Positions 1 through 7,697 of a stretch of 58,044 nt of DNA are shown here, piece by piece. Every line of letters starts with the position of its first letter. Within the stretch, counting starts at the first letter, position 1. The notes below the pieces were generated by a model that was given only the letters and a program-made list of their open reading frames with translations, was not told where the DNA came from and did not search any database. Source of the stretch: Zobellia amurskyensis (lineage in GTDB: Bacteria; Bacteroidota; Bacteroidia; Flavobacteriales; Flavobacteriaceae); assembly GCF_009725985.1 (NCBI RefSeq), contig NZ_RCNR01000028.1:1-58044 (forward strand), in the 5' to 3' direction. The position numbers and the translations under genes were made by a program.

Positions 1-193
1 TAGTGTAAAAAGCATAGCCGCCAGAAAGGCCTGCCATTATTGCTGTTGCAACCACAATACCCCCTAAACAGAAGTATTTTATTTGGTCACTGTAAGTAGC
101 TTGACTTAAAATGAATGAATCACCACCTGCAGCTTTCCAAAAAAGCTTCATTATTCGTGATGGTTTTGGGGATTGGTAAGTTGGTATTTCCAT
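1..193 (-). CDS. DUF4407 family membrane protein (partial, N-terminal 64 residues)
   Basis: The reading frame starts at an ATG (191-193) and runs off the left edge of the window. The visible part begins with a short hydrophilic stretch, then MKLFWKAAGGDSFIL, then a first transmembrane segment ending in AIMAGLSGGYAFYT. A WxxxxGGD start followed by an AxLSGGYAxYT membrane helix is what I know from the DUF4407 family, whose members are multi-pass membrane proteins with a long coiled coil and no established function. The start lies one base after the stop of the 166-residue gene at 195-695, so the two are probably co-transcribed. The family call rests on the first 60 residues only. Confidence 0.6.
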   Translation of the reverse strand, partial: MEIPTYQSPKPSRIMKLFWKAAGGDSFILSQATYSDQIKYFCLGGIVVATAIMAGLSGGYAFYT

Positions 194-194
194 A

Positions 195-695
195 CTAGTT
201 ATTGTTGATGGTTTTTAATGTTTGGTTATTAGGTATGAACTTAAATGGTTTGGTAAATAATAGTTTTTCTCGCTTCTGAACTTTATGAAGTATCATTTCT
301 CGTTGCCATATTTTTCGGTTGTTGTTCAGAACAATATTTTTTGTCAAAATAGGTCTAATATCAAGGCTTTTAGCTTTTGAAAATGACTGTTTAATTATAT
401 TAACTTCAAGTTTTGGACAAAGAATTTTTATGATTTTGGAATTAAATATTCCTTGAATTTTTATAGTTATGAAATTATTATTTTCTAATGGAGCAATTTT
501 ATAGATTGTATTTAGACTTACTCTTTTATTGTTAATATATATGAAAAGAGCATTAGTTGTTTTTACATATAAAGTTCTTACCTGAGATTTAGATCCTTTA
601 TCTGCGGTAGTATCTACAACTATCAGTTCGCAGGTGTAGAGTTTTAAAAGATTCCAATTTTTAAAAAAGCGATATTTTTTTTTCAAGTACCTCAA
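195..695 (-). CDS. hypothetical protein, 166 aa, upstream partner of the DUF4407 gene
   Basis: I do not recognise this protein. It is basic, rich in Lys, Asn and Ile, with no signal peptide or membrane segment. It starts with a Lys/Tyr/Phe-rich head and then has alternating strands that could form a beta-rich domain, including a stretch near residues 45-60 (TTNALFIYINNKRVSL) that resembles a carboxypeptidase-regulatory-like or plasmid-type beta sandwich only loosely. Its stop codon is one base from the start of the DUF4407 gene, which suggests translational coupling and a shared role at the membrane. The 106-bp gap to the divergent phosphatase gene at 802 contains an 8-bp inverted repeat ACGGAATT/AATTCCGT (710-717, 747-754), a possible operator. 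Confidence 0.55.
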   Translation of the reverse strand: MRYLKKKYRFFKNWNLLKLYTCELIVVDTTADKGSKSQVRTLYVKTTNALFIYINNKRVSLNTIYKIAPLENNNFITIKIQGIFNSKIIKILCPKLEVNIIKQSFSKAKSLDIRPILTKNIVLNNNRKIWQREMILHKVQKREKLLFTKPFKFIPNNQTLKTINNN

Positions 696-801
696 AAATT
701 AAACTTCAAACGGAATTTACAACCATTTTTTTAATAGTGATTACAGAATTCCGTAATCAGGAAAATTATTAATAGTTATTTTCGCTTTTCACAAAAATGA
801 T

Positions 802-1614
802 ATGTATAAAAAAAGTGTATTTCTCCTAATTTTTTTTCTTTGTTCAAATATTTTCTCACAAGAACAAATAAGCCTTATATCTTGGAACATAAGAGACTTT
901 GGTAGAACGAAAAGTAGTGAAGAATTAGATAGAATGGCTGATATACTGCGCGATGCCGATATTATAGCCATACAAGAAGTGGTTTCCGGTTATGGAGGTG
1001 CCCAAGCAGTGGCAAAACTTGCGGACAATCTTAATAGAAAAGGAGCTAAATGGGATTATGTAATTAGCAACCCTACCCATAGTTCTAAATATGTAACTGA
1101 ACGTTATGCCTTTATTTGGAAGACCAAGAACATAAAAATCAAGAATAGGGGAGAACTAATAACTGAATTAGATTCGCTTGTTGACCGTGAACCATTTTTC
1201 CTTGATTTTTTTATTAAAGGACAAAAGTTGACTGTTTTAAATTTTCACTCTAGACCATATAATAAAAATCCAGAAGCAGAAATTACTGCTATTACAGAAT
1301 ACCTTCTAAGTTCAGATATAAAAACTCCTTTAATTTTAGCTGGCGATTTCAATGTAAATGAAAAAGATTCTGTTTTTATTCCACTTAAAGAAGCTGGCTT
1401 TAAAGCTAGTGTTATAAACAAGAAAACCACTCTGAAAAAGGAATGTAAAAACAATGGATATGTAAACCATGCTATTGACAACATTTTCTATTCCCAGCAT
1501 GTGTTAAAAGTAGAAGGCAAAGTAATTGATTTTGTAAAATTTTGTGAGAACTTAATGAGTGCGCGTCAACTTTCGGATCATCTACCCGTTCTATTAAAGC
1601 TTGAAATTGAATAA
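802..1614 (+). CDS. secreted endonuclease/exonuclease/phosphatase (EEP) family protein
   Basis: A 270-residue protein with a Sec signal peptide (about residues 1-19, ending FSQ) and then the whole EEP fold. Visible motifs are SWNIRDFG at 27-34, IIAIQEV with the metal-binding Glu near 57, GDFNVN at 181-186 and SDHLPV at 258-263, which is the order and spacing seen in DNase I-like and sphingomyelinase-like phosphoesterases. The length fits a bare catalytic domain. The product should act in the periplasm or outside the cell on nucleic acid or a phosphodiester; the sequence does not decide which. It is transcribed alone, away from the DUF4407 pair, and is followed by a strong terminator hairpin at 1624-1647. 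Confidence 0.85.
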   Translation: MYKKSVFLLIFFLCSNIFSQEQISLISWNIRDFGRTKSSEELDRMADILRDADIIAIQEVVSGYGGAQAVAKLADNLNRKGAKWDYVISNPTHSSKYVTERYAFIWKTKNIKIKNRGELITELDSLVDREPFFLDFFIKGQKLTVLNFHSRPYNKNPEAEITAITEYLLSSDIKTPLILAGDFNVNEKDSVFIPLKEAGFKASVINKKTTLKKECKNNGYVNHAIDNIFYSQHVLKVEGKVIDFVKFCENLMSARQLSDHLPVLLKLEIE

Positions 1615-1623
1615 GAGATAAAA

Positions 1624-1647
1624 GGGCTGTACTTTATAGTACAGCCC
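1624..1647. terminator. hairpin terminator between convergent genes
   Basis: Perfect 10-bp stem GGGCTGTACT / AGTACAGCCC with a TTAT loop. It lies 10 bp after the EEP stop and 20 bp from the stop of the convergent small lipoprotein gene. The flanks are A-rich on the left and only weakly T-rich on the right, so it may serve both strands. Confidence 0.7.
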
Positions 1648-1666
1648 AAATGTTTTAACAATGTAT

Positions 1667-1822
1667 CTATCCGCGTGGAGGTGTTGTTGGTGGATCCCCA
1701 TCATCTCCTTCGGTTAACTGAATATGATATAAAGTATCCGTTTCCGAAGTGGTTTGGTCTTCACACGAGAATAGAAAAGTATTAAAAACTATGACCGTTA
1801 TGGCTAAAATTATTCGCTTCAT
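1667..1822 (-). CDS. small putative lipoprotein, 51 aa
   Basis: A short frame (ATG at 1820-1822, TAG at 1667-1669). Residues 1-19 are a signal peptide with the hydrophobic core ILAITVIVFNTFLF, followed by an SCE lipobox with Cys20. The mature part is acidic and ends in a Pro-rich tail (GDPPTTPPRG). This is the pattern of small outer-membrane lipoproteins or natural-product-like precursors in Bacteroidota; no family is recognised. It is preceded on its own strand by a 350-bp structured region (see 1850-2060) that may be its leader, and it ends close to a bidirectional terminator. Support is the clean lipobox plus position; homologues were not checked. Confidence 0.5.
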   Translation of the reverse strand: MKRIILAITVIVFNTFLFSCEDQTTSETDTLYHIQLTEGDDGDPPTTPPRG

Positions 1823-1849
1823 TTTATTGGAATTACAGGACATGCCGAT

Positions 1850-2060
1850 GGCCGTCCGAGTTAATACTCAGTGATTTTTGCGATGAATACATCGCGTAAA
1901 AAATGAAGGGACGTCTCCCGGTTTTGAGAAGTGGAAATCCGAATACAGTAGCTAGAGACCTACTTCTCAATCGGTTTTTTTGCCGACTGTATTCTGGGAC
2001 TTCCTTATGAAATGATTTTTCTAGAAACGCTATGGTAGCAATGCACAGCGGCAATCATCT
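1850..2060. ncRNA. structured intergenic region, candidate leader or small RNA
   Basis: No convincing gene in 1823-2199. The segment is rich in short perfect inverted repeats: GCGATG/CATCGC (1879-1894), TTGAGAAGT (1924-1932) with ACTTCTCAA (1962-1970), and GAATACAGT (1941-1949) with ACTGTATTC (1986-1994). The last two 9-bp helices interleave, so they are either a pseudoknot or mutually exclusive stems. GC is higher than in nearby spacers. On the minus strand this would be the leader of the 51-aa lipoprotein; on the plus strand the A helix is followed by TTTTTTT (1975-1981). Whether RNA is made, and from which strand, is unknown. Confidence 0.3.
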
Positions 2061-2199
2061 CGAAGACAAAGAAAAGAGTAGTTGAGTAAAATAGGCTAGA
2101 CAATAACCCGACTTGTGTTCGACATCTATTCGACATCAATAAAAATGATGGTTTAGGGTATCACTTAGAGAAGTGGTGAATTATGAAAATTGTATTTTT

Positions 2200-2904
2200 A
2201 TGAGTATGAAAGAGGCTATTATCAAAGAAATAGTTGAGAAGGTTTTTCAGAAAGCTATAGCTGAATGTCCCAAGCATTCCAAATATGCGCTAAGTAATTA
2301 TATTGCTGATTCAACTTCAATAAGTTCTAGAACATTAGAAAGACTTCATGACAAATACCTTAGTAATAAGGGTGTGGTTGGTGAACAAAATGAACATACA
2401 ATTAATGATCTTTGTAAATATTTGAATTTTGATTCATACGCAGATTACGTTAAACAAAATTCGAAGGGTAAGCTTATTGTTAATGTAAGTACAGTTGGAA
2501 GAAAAAAGAATTGGAAAGTAATAACGGTTGTAAGTTTAATTGTAGTTATTGGATTGGTTTTAGGTTTAAGCAATAAAAATATGGAGCCTAAATGTATGGT
2601 ATGGAAAACAAATCAGTATATAAAAGCTGATTGTGAGGTTAGTTATAAGGAGAGCGTAGTTCCTTTAGATGAAGCCCGGTTAAAGAATTTTAAAAAAGTT
2701 GAAGTTGATTTAACAACAGAATTTTTTGATGAAACCACTAGCAAACCATTGGTGTGGTATTATAAGTCTGGAAATGAAATTGAGTATTTTTCAGCCCCAG
2801 GTCTCCATCCCGTCAGCGGAAAAACATTGAAAGCAGTAACTCCATATATTATACAGAAGCATGTTCCACTGCACAATAATCAATTAGATTCTTTTGTGGA
2901 GTAA
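2200..2904 (+). CDS. hypothetical single-pass membrane protein with N-terminal HTH-like domain
   Basis: About 234 residues from the ATG at 2200 (a GTG at 2173 would add nine). The N-terminal 90 residues are helical and include SNYIADSTSISSRTLERLHDKY, a pattern resembling a helix-turn-helix, then LCKYLNFDSYADYV. One transmembrane helix follows (about residues 115-135, VITVVSLIVVIGLVLGLS), then an extracytoplasmic domain of about 100 residues with two Cys and several aromatic residues. The layout suggests a membrane-anchored sensor with a cytoplasmic DNA-binding-like domain, which is inference. Similar proteins recur in Flavobacteriaceae without assigned function. It stands alone between the structured region and the convergent phosphoesterase gene. 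Confidence 0.6.
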   Translation: MSMKEAIIKEIVEKVFQKAIAECPKHSKYALSNYIADSTSISSRTLERLHDKYLSNKGVVGEQNEHTINDLCKYLNFDSYADYVKQNSKGKLIVNVSTVGRKKNWKVITVVSLIVVIGLVLGLSNKNMEPKCMVWKTNQYIKADCEVSYKESVVPLDEARLKNFKKVEVDLTTEFFDETTSKPLVWYYKSGNEIEYFSAPGLHPVSGKTLKAVTPYIIQKHVPLHNNQLDSFVE

Positions 2905-3031
2905 CTATAAAATTTGAATTGTATAAAAAGAAGATGGAGTAATGATAAACAGGAAGTGATATGTAGGGGCTAAATAATTTTTTATTAGCTGAAGGTAGGT
3001 TCGTAATATCTATAAGAACCTCACTAAAATA

Positions 3032-4438
3032 CTATTCTCCAATTAGATCCTTTTTCAAACGCAAAGGAAGTTCTACTTCTTGATTGATAAGTTTTTTTGT
3101 TCCGTAATTATCTTTTTGTAATTCAAAGCTATCATAAAACCCTCCTAAAGGTGTAAAAGCTTGGTATTTTATGGTGTTTTTAGATACCGTAATAATCTGG
3201 AAAAGTTGGGTATACTCGCCGCGACGTGCCATCCAATCCTGATCTTGCGATTCATACATTTTTGGACCGCTAACCGATACGGCATAAATAGTTCCCACAT
3301 CGGAAACAATGGTTTTGCCTTGGTCCTTATTTAAATCATTACCGCGAGCGTAGGTGTGATCATGTCCTTGCAATACCAAGTCTACCTTATACTGGTCAAT
3401 CAAAGGCTTTAGTGCTTCCCGTAGTTCCTTATTATCGCGTCCTTTTGCTGTGGAATAGATAGGGTAATGCATGAAAATTGTTATCCATTTACTGGTGTTA
3501 GAGGAGAGGGTTTTCTCTAACCATTCCATTACTTTTTTGCGGGATTCAGGGTGTTCGTCAAAATGTTCTGCATCAAAAGAAACCAATTTCATGTTTTGGT
3601 AATCAATGGTGTAATAGGTTTCCATTTCTTCTAGTATAGGACCGTTTTGTGGTAAGTTGAATTGTGGTCTCCAAAGACTTGAAAGCTCACCATCTCTATA
3701 CTCATGATTACCGGGTGTCATTACACTAGGAACCGTGGCGTGAATGTAACTGCCCGCATAGAACCACTCTCCCCATTCCTCATTAGATTCACTATGGTTG
3801 ATTAAATCACCGGCGTGCAGCATAAAATCAACATCCGGCACCATTTTGTAAGATTTACGAATGACTCTGGACCACATGGATTTTACATCGTTCTGCGCAT
3901 CTCCAAAATATACGAAGCTAAAAGGCTCATCTATATCCTTACTTGGCATTTCTATTTGAAACCACTCGCTCCAAGTATTAGCATTCGGTGCTCCATAACC
4001 AACGCGATATACATAGGTTTTACCGGGTTCAAGACTGTCTACCAAAGCTGAATGGTATGCCGCTTGTACTTTAGGTTCGTTATCCCTAGTATTTTCGTTT
4101 TCAAATAGCTGCGTGGTAGCCAATATATTTCGTGAATTACCGGGTAGCCTCAGTTCTGGCCCATGGGATTCTAGGGCAACTTCTACAAAAGCGGAATCTA
4201 CGGATTGTTCGGTTCGCCAATTTACCGCAAAACTATGAGAAGGATCTGCAGTTAGGTTGATAATAATGCGATCAGGAACTTCAGAAGGAAAGATGAGTTT
4301 ATGACCTACTACGTTGCTATGTGATTTATAATGGCTGTGACCATGTGTTTTAAGGTCTTCGTTTTCTTGAGCAGAACCATTGCTTACGATTAATAAAGAA
4401 AGAAGGCTTAAAAAGGAAGTAATAGGTCTTAGTTTCAT
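3032..4438 (-). CDS. secreted metallophosphoesterase, purple acid phosphatase-like
   Basis: About 468 residues from the ATG at 4436-4438; the ATG nine bases upstream would precede the signal peptide by three residues. After the signal peptide (ending SAQ) comes an N-terminal fibronectin-like domain typical of purple acid phosphatases, then a calcineurin-like catalytic domain with YFGDAQN, LHAGDLINH, TPGNHEYRD, FMHYPIYS and LQGHDHTYARG, which supply the two-metal ligand set. The enzyme should release phosphate from organic esters in the periplasm or at the surface. It is the last gene of the minus-strand locus headed by the ECF sigma factor at 12908, downstream of two glycerophosphodiesterases, so glycerol phosphate or a similar product is a sensible substrate. 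Confidence 0.85.
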   Translation of the reverse strand: MKLRPITSFLSLLSLLIVSNGSAQENEDLKTHGHSHYKSHSNVVGHKLIFPSEVPDRIIINLTADPSHSFAVNWRTEQSVDSAFVEVALESHGPELRLPGNSRNILATTQLFENENTRDNEPKVQAAYHSALVDSLEPGKTYVYRVGYGAPNANTWSEWFQIEMPSKDIDEPFSFVYFGDAQNDVKSMWSRVIRKSYKMVPDVDFMLHAGDLINHSESNEEWGEWFYAGSYIHATVPSVMTPGNHEYRDGELSSLWRPQFNLPQNGPILEEMETYYTIDYQNMKLVSFDAEHFDEHPESRKKVMEWLEKTLSSNTSKWITIFMHYPIYSTAKGRDNKELREALKPLIDQYKVDLVLQGHDHTYARGNDLNKDQGKTIVSDVGTIYAVSVSGPKMYESQDQDWMARRGEYTQLFQIITVSKNTIKYQAFTPLGGFYDSFELQKDNYGTKKLINQEVELPLRLKKDLIGE

Positions 4439-4466
4439 CTGATGCAATATTATAGTTTAGGTAACA

Positions 4467-5325
4467 CTACTTTTCAACTAAAAGAAATTCATGTAATTCC
4501 TTTGGAAGGTCTGTTTGAATGATATTGATGTTTTTTTGCTTCAATAAGGCATTAAAACCGGAATTTCTCTCAATTTTTTCCATAGCATCATATTTTTCCC
4601 AAAGTATTCATCCATACCCGAACGTTAGCATCTAATATACGTTTCATAAGGGCGTCATCATAAAAACTTTCGTCTACATGAATAACTTTAATATAATCCC
4701 ACTTTAGTATTTCCTCTACTTCGTATAGATTATGTGCTCTGGGCATGATTTGAATGGCAGGACTTTTTCCGTGAAGTTTTGGCGATAGTTTATGGTCGTA
4801 TAAAAAGAAGATAATATGGTCTTCCATTTTATGCTTTTTGATAAGAGCAAGAGCTTTATCAATATGCTTTGGGGAAGCCTTAAAATCCACATCGATTAAG
4901 ATTTTTCCTTTCGCTTCTAATAATACTTCTTCAAAAGTGGGAACTATTTCTTCGGTTAAGGCTTCATTGTGTTTAAGACGAAGGTTCCGTATTTCATCAA
5001 ATTTTAAACGTTCTACCTTACCGGTACCATTGGTGGTTCGGTCTACGGTTCGGTCGTGTATCACCACCAATTTATCATCCTTGGTAACCCTGATATCCAA
5101 TTCAACAATTTCTATTCCCAAGCGGATACTCTCACGAATAGCAGCAATTGAATTTTCTGGATAATTCTGGTGAGCGGCCCTATGGGCCGCCACTAGAATC
5201 TTTTCTGGTCTATGATTAAAATCGTATAAAATACTATCTGCCTTGGCTGTTTGAGAGTAACATTGGGTAATGCACAAAAAAGCAAATAGAATAGTGTTAA
5301 GGCCTATTTTTAGATTCATTTTCAT
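4467..5325 (-). pseudogene. glycerophosphodiester phosphodiesterase, frameshifted near the C-terminus
   Basis: The intact frame covers 5325-4588 (245 residues) with a signal peptide (ending CYSQ) and GDPD motifs AHRAAHQNYPENS, VELDIRV, VIHDRTVDRTTNG and LIDVDFK. It stops after WMNTLGKI, where the family normally continues. Removing one base from the A5 run (T run on the plus strand, 4593-4597) restores LGKYDAMEKIERN and a further frame to a TAG at 4467-4469, containing NINIIQTDLP, the expected last GDPD strand. So the gene has a +1 insertion in a homopolymer: a genuine recent loss, a slippage site, or a base-call error. The truncated product would lack the last strand and helix of the TIM barrel. 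It lies 6 bp downstream of a second GDPD. Confidence 0.75.
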
Positions 5326-5330
5326 CAGTT

Positions 5331-6287
5331 TTAATTTACTGTTTTCATAGTTCTTAGGCCTTTGTTCTCTAAATACTGAATGAGTTCTGCAGGTCTATCC
5401 GTCATGATGGCATTGGCTCCTTGTTCCACTAACCAGCCCCAAGCTTTATCGGGGCCTTCCAATAATGCCATTTCATCGGTTCTACCTGCACAAAGCTCAT
5501 CCCAAAGGGCAATGGCCAAAAAGCCATCTCCATTAGTTTTCATTTGTGATTTGGCTATTAAAAGGGGTTCAGCTTCTTCAGTGTCGAAGATGGTTTCGTA
5601 GTAAAACGGATTAATGTCTTTTTCAAACCCTTGGTATAGCTCTTTTACCTTTGGATTTTTGTACCAAAGTTTGGGCATGTATATAATACTATCCATAAGA
5701 GAACCATATTTTTGGCGCATCACCTTAATATCATCATTACCTTTAAAAATAGCATGGTCTACGGTTCCGGTCTTTTTTAAAACTTCATAGGATTCCCTAA
5801 CCCATTTACTTTCCGTTTTATCCAAATTAACCATCACCTTTCCTTTCACCAAGTTCATAACCTCCTCTAAAGTGGGCACTTGTTGGTTGGAATGTCTAAC
5901 TCCAGCAGCATTTTTTAGGCGGAATTGTTTTATTTCGGCCAATGTCAATTCACTGACTTTTCCACTTCCGTTAGTTGTTCTATCAACCGTGGTGTCATGC
6001 ATAGCCACTAGATAACCATCTTTGGTAAGTCTAAAATCCAATTCAATTACATCAATACCTAAGTCAATACACCGTTGAATGGCCATTAATGAATTTTCCG
6101 GTGCATAACGCCAATCTCCCCTATGGGAAATAGCAACAATGTATTCCGCTGTCGGATTTTTAAGTTGATATAAAATTTGCGCTGCCTTGCTTTGGGATGC
6201 GTTGTGGGACTCTTGTCCCACAACTATTTGCATTCCGAAAAGCAAAAACAAAAGCGCTTTTGCTGTATGTATTATCTTGTTCCTCAT
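5331..6287 (-). CDS. secreted glycerophosphodiester phosphodiesterase
   Basis: A 318-residue protein with a signal peptide (about 24 residues, ending VVGQ) and a full GDPD TIM barrel. Seen motifs: ISHRGDWRYAPENS (catalytic His and Glu), VIELDFRLTKDG (Asp/Glu metal ligands), AMHDTTVDRTTNGSG (second catalytic His), VPTLEEV, MVNLDKT and the C-terminal NAIMTDRPAELIQYL. The enzyme hydrolyses glycerophosphodiesters to glycerol phosphate and an alcohol, here in the periplasm. It sits 9 bp after the SusD stop, so it is in the same transcript as the SusC/SusD importer, and shares clear paralogy with the frameshifted GDPD next to it. A glycerophosphodiester or teichoic-like ligand for the importer follows by inference. 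Confidence 0.88.
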   Translation of the reverse strand: MRNKIIHTAKALLFLLFGMQIVVGQESHNASQSKAAQILYQLKNPTAEYIVAISHRGDWRYAPENSLMAIQRCIDLGIDVIELDFRLTKDGYLVAMHDTTVDRTTNGSGKVSELTLAEIKQFRLKNAAGVRHSNQQVPTLEEVMNLVKGKVMVNLDKTESKWVRESYEVLKKTGTVDHAIFKGNDDIKVMRQKYGSLMDSIIYMPKLWYKNPKVKELYQGFEKDINPFYYETIFDTEEAEPLLIAKSQMKTNGDGFLAIALWDELCAGRTDEMALLEGPDKAWGWLVEQGANAIMTDRPAELIQYLENKGLRTMKTVN

Positions 6288-6296
6288 GTTCTATTC

Positions 6297-7685
6297 TTAG
6301 TATCCTGGATTTTGAACCAATGCCGGATCTGCCGCAATTTGACTTGCAGGCAACGGTAGCAATAATTTATTGACATCTGTGATGCCCAGAACGGACTGTG
6401 CGCGGCCTTGGCGTAATAAATCGAACCAACGGTGACCTTCCCAAACCAATTCTAAACGTCTTTGTAAATCAATTTCAGCAAACAATGAGGCCTTATCCAT
6501 ACCACCACTATAATCCCCAAGATCAGCTCTGCTACGAATTTCGTTCAAATAAGAGGTTGCTTCCGTGGTATTGCCCAATTCGTTTTCTATCTCGGCCAAC
6601 ATGAGGAGCACGTCTGCGTAACGCAATACCACCCAATCACTAGGAGAGTCACCAATTACCGTAGTTGGAACGGCAATTTTATTGTTATAGCCCAAACCGG
6701 ATTCCAATTGCCCTACAAATATGCCTTTTCGGGTATCGGCATCCTCGTACAATGCGAAAAAATCAGGCTTAAGTACACCATGTCCTTTGGTTCCTGCCAT
6801 ACCGCCATCTTGTCTTCCGGTTGGGTTGAACATTCTGTAAGCATCTGAACCTTCGCCATTAGAGTTTATTCCTGAAGCGTACTGCACCACAAATATGAGC
6901 TCTTCGTTAAGTTCGTTATCAACTGAAAACACTTCATCTACCGCAATTAAATCATGTGCGTTAGAGTTCATCACATTTAACAAACTTTCCTTTGCGGCAG
7001 AGTAATCTCCTAGGGTAAGGTGTACTTTACCCAAAAGGGTTTGTGCTGCCGTTTTTACAACGCGTCCTCTATTGTTGTCATTACGAGAGGGTAGAGCACT
7101 TTCCGCAGCTTCCAAATCTGAAATAATCTGAGTATAGACTTCAGCAACAGGTGTTCTGGACTGGCCAAAGTATTCCTGTGGGTTTTCAACTTCGTTTATA
7201 ATAAGGGGAACGTCTCCAAAAGTTCTCACCAAATTAAAATAAAGCAGAGCTCTAATGAAGAGCATTTCTCCGGTACGTGTCTGTTTTAATTCTGCATCTT
7301 CAAACTCTACCTCTTGAATTCTACTGAGCACGATATTGGCTCTTTGAATGCCCTTGTAGGTATCCTCCCAAACGTTGGCGATGAGGCTACTTTGTGGAAT
7401 AACAATAAAATCGTCTAACATTCCGTAGTTGCCACCATCATTGGCCGGGGTTTCATCGTAGGCGTCTTCACCTGGCAATTCTCCCACAGCGGGCATGGCC
7501 GTGTCATAAACGCCTGTAAATTGCAGTGTAGCGAATACCGCATTTACAGCTTCTTCCATTTCTGCCTCATTGGCATAAAAATTATCAGCAACCTTAGTGG
7601 TGGTTGGGTTTTGTATCAATTCTTTTTCGCAGCTCACCAATCCCAGTGCAAGAACTGCAATAGTTAAGGATATATACTTTTTCAT
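6297..7685 (-). CDS. SusD/RagB family nutrient-binding outer-membrane lipoprotein
   Basis: A 462-residue protein with a lipoprotein signal (LALGLVSCEKEL, lipid-modified Cys about residue 19) and the usual SusD layout: an N-terminal TPR-like region with LIRALLYFNLVRTFGDVPLI, then the C-terminal stretch DVLLMLAEIENELG...LNEIRSRA...LVWEGHRWFDLLRQGRA, ending in NPGY. These are standard RagB/SusD signatures. It acts as the surface ligand-binding lid of the SusC channel encoded 12 bp upstream. Downstream genes are phosphodiesterases rather than glycosidases, so this is more likely a phosphodiester-uptake complex than a glycan one. Confidence 0.95.
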   Translation of the reverse strand: MKKYISLTIAVLALGLVSCEKELIQNPTTTKVADNFYANEAEMEEAVNAVFATLQFTGVYDTAMPAVGELPGEDAYDETPANDGGNYGMLDDFIVIPQSSLIANVWEDTYKGIQRANIVLSRIQEVEFEDAELKQTRTGEMLFIRALLYFNLVRTFGDVPLIINEVENPQEYFGQSRTPVAEVYTQIISDLEAAESALPSRNDNNRGRVVKTAAQTLLGKVHLTLGDYSAAKESLLNVMNSNAHDLIAVDEVFSVDNELNEELIFVVQYASGINSNGEGSDAYRMFNPTGRQDGGMAGTKGHGVLKPDFFALYEDADTRKGIFVGQLESGLGYNNKIAVPTTVIGDSPSDWVVLRYADVLLMLAEIENELGNTTEATSYLNEIRSRADLGDYSGGMDKASLFAEIDLQRRLELVWEGHRWFDLLRQGRAQSVLGITDVNKLLLPLPASQIAADPALVQNPGY

Positions 7686-7697
7686 TTGAATAGCTTT

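Noticed and set aside
1833-2054. 73-codon minus-strand frame in the structured region
   Set aside because: It is built of the inverted repeats themselves and has no protein-like hydrophobic pattern; better seen as noncoding structured DNA.
2969-2989. Hairpin GCTAAATAA/TTATTAGC between the membrane protein and the phosphoesterase genes
   Set aside because: AT-rich stem with a bulge and no clear T-tract; too weak to call a terminator.
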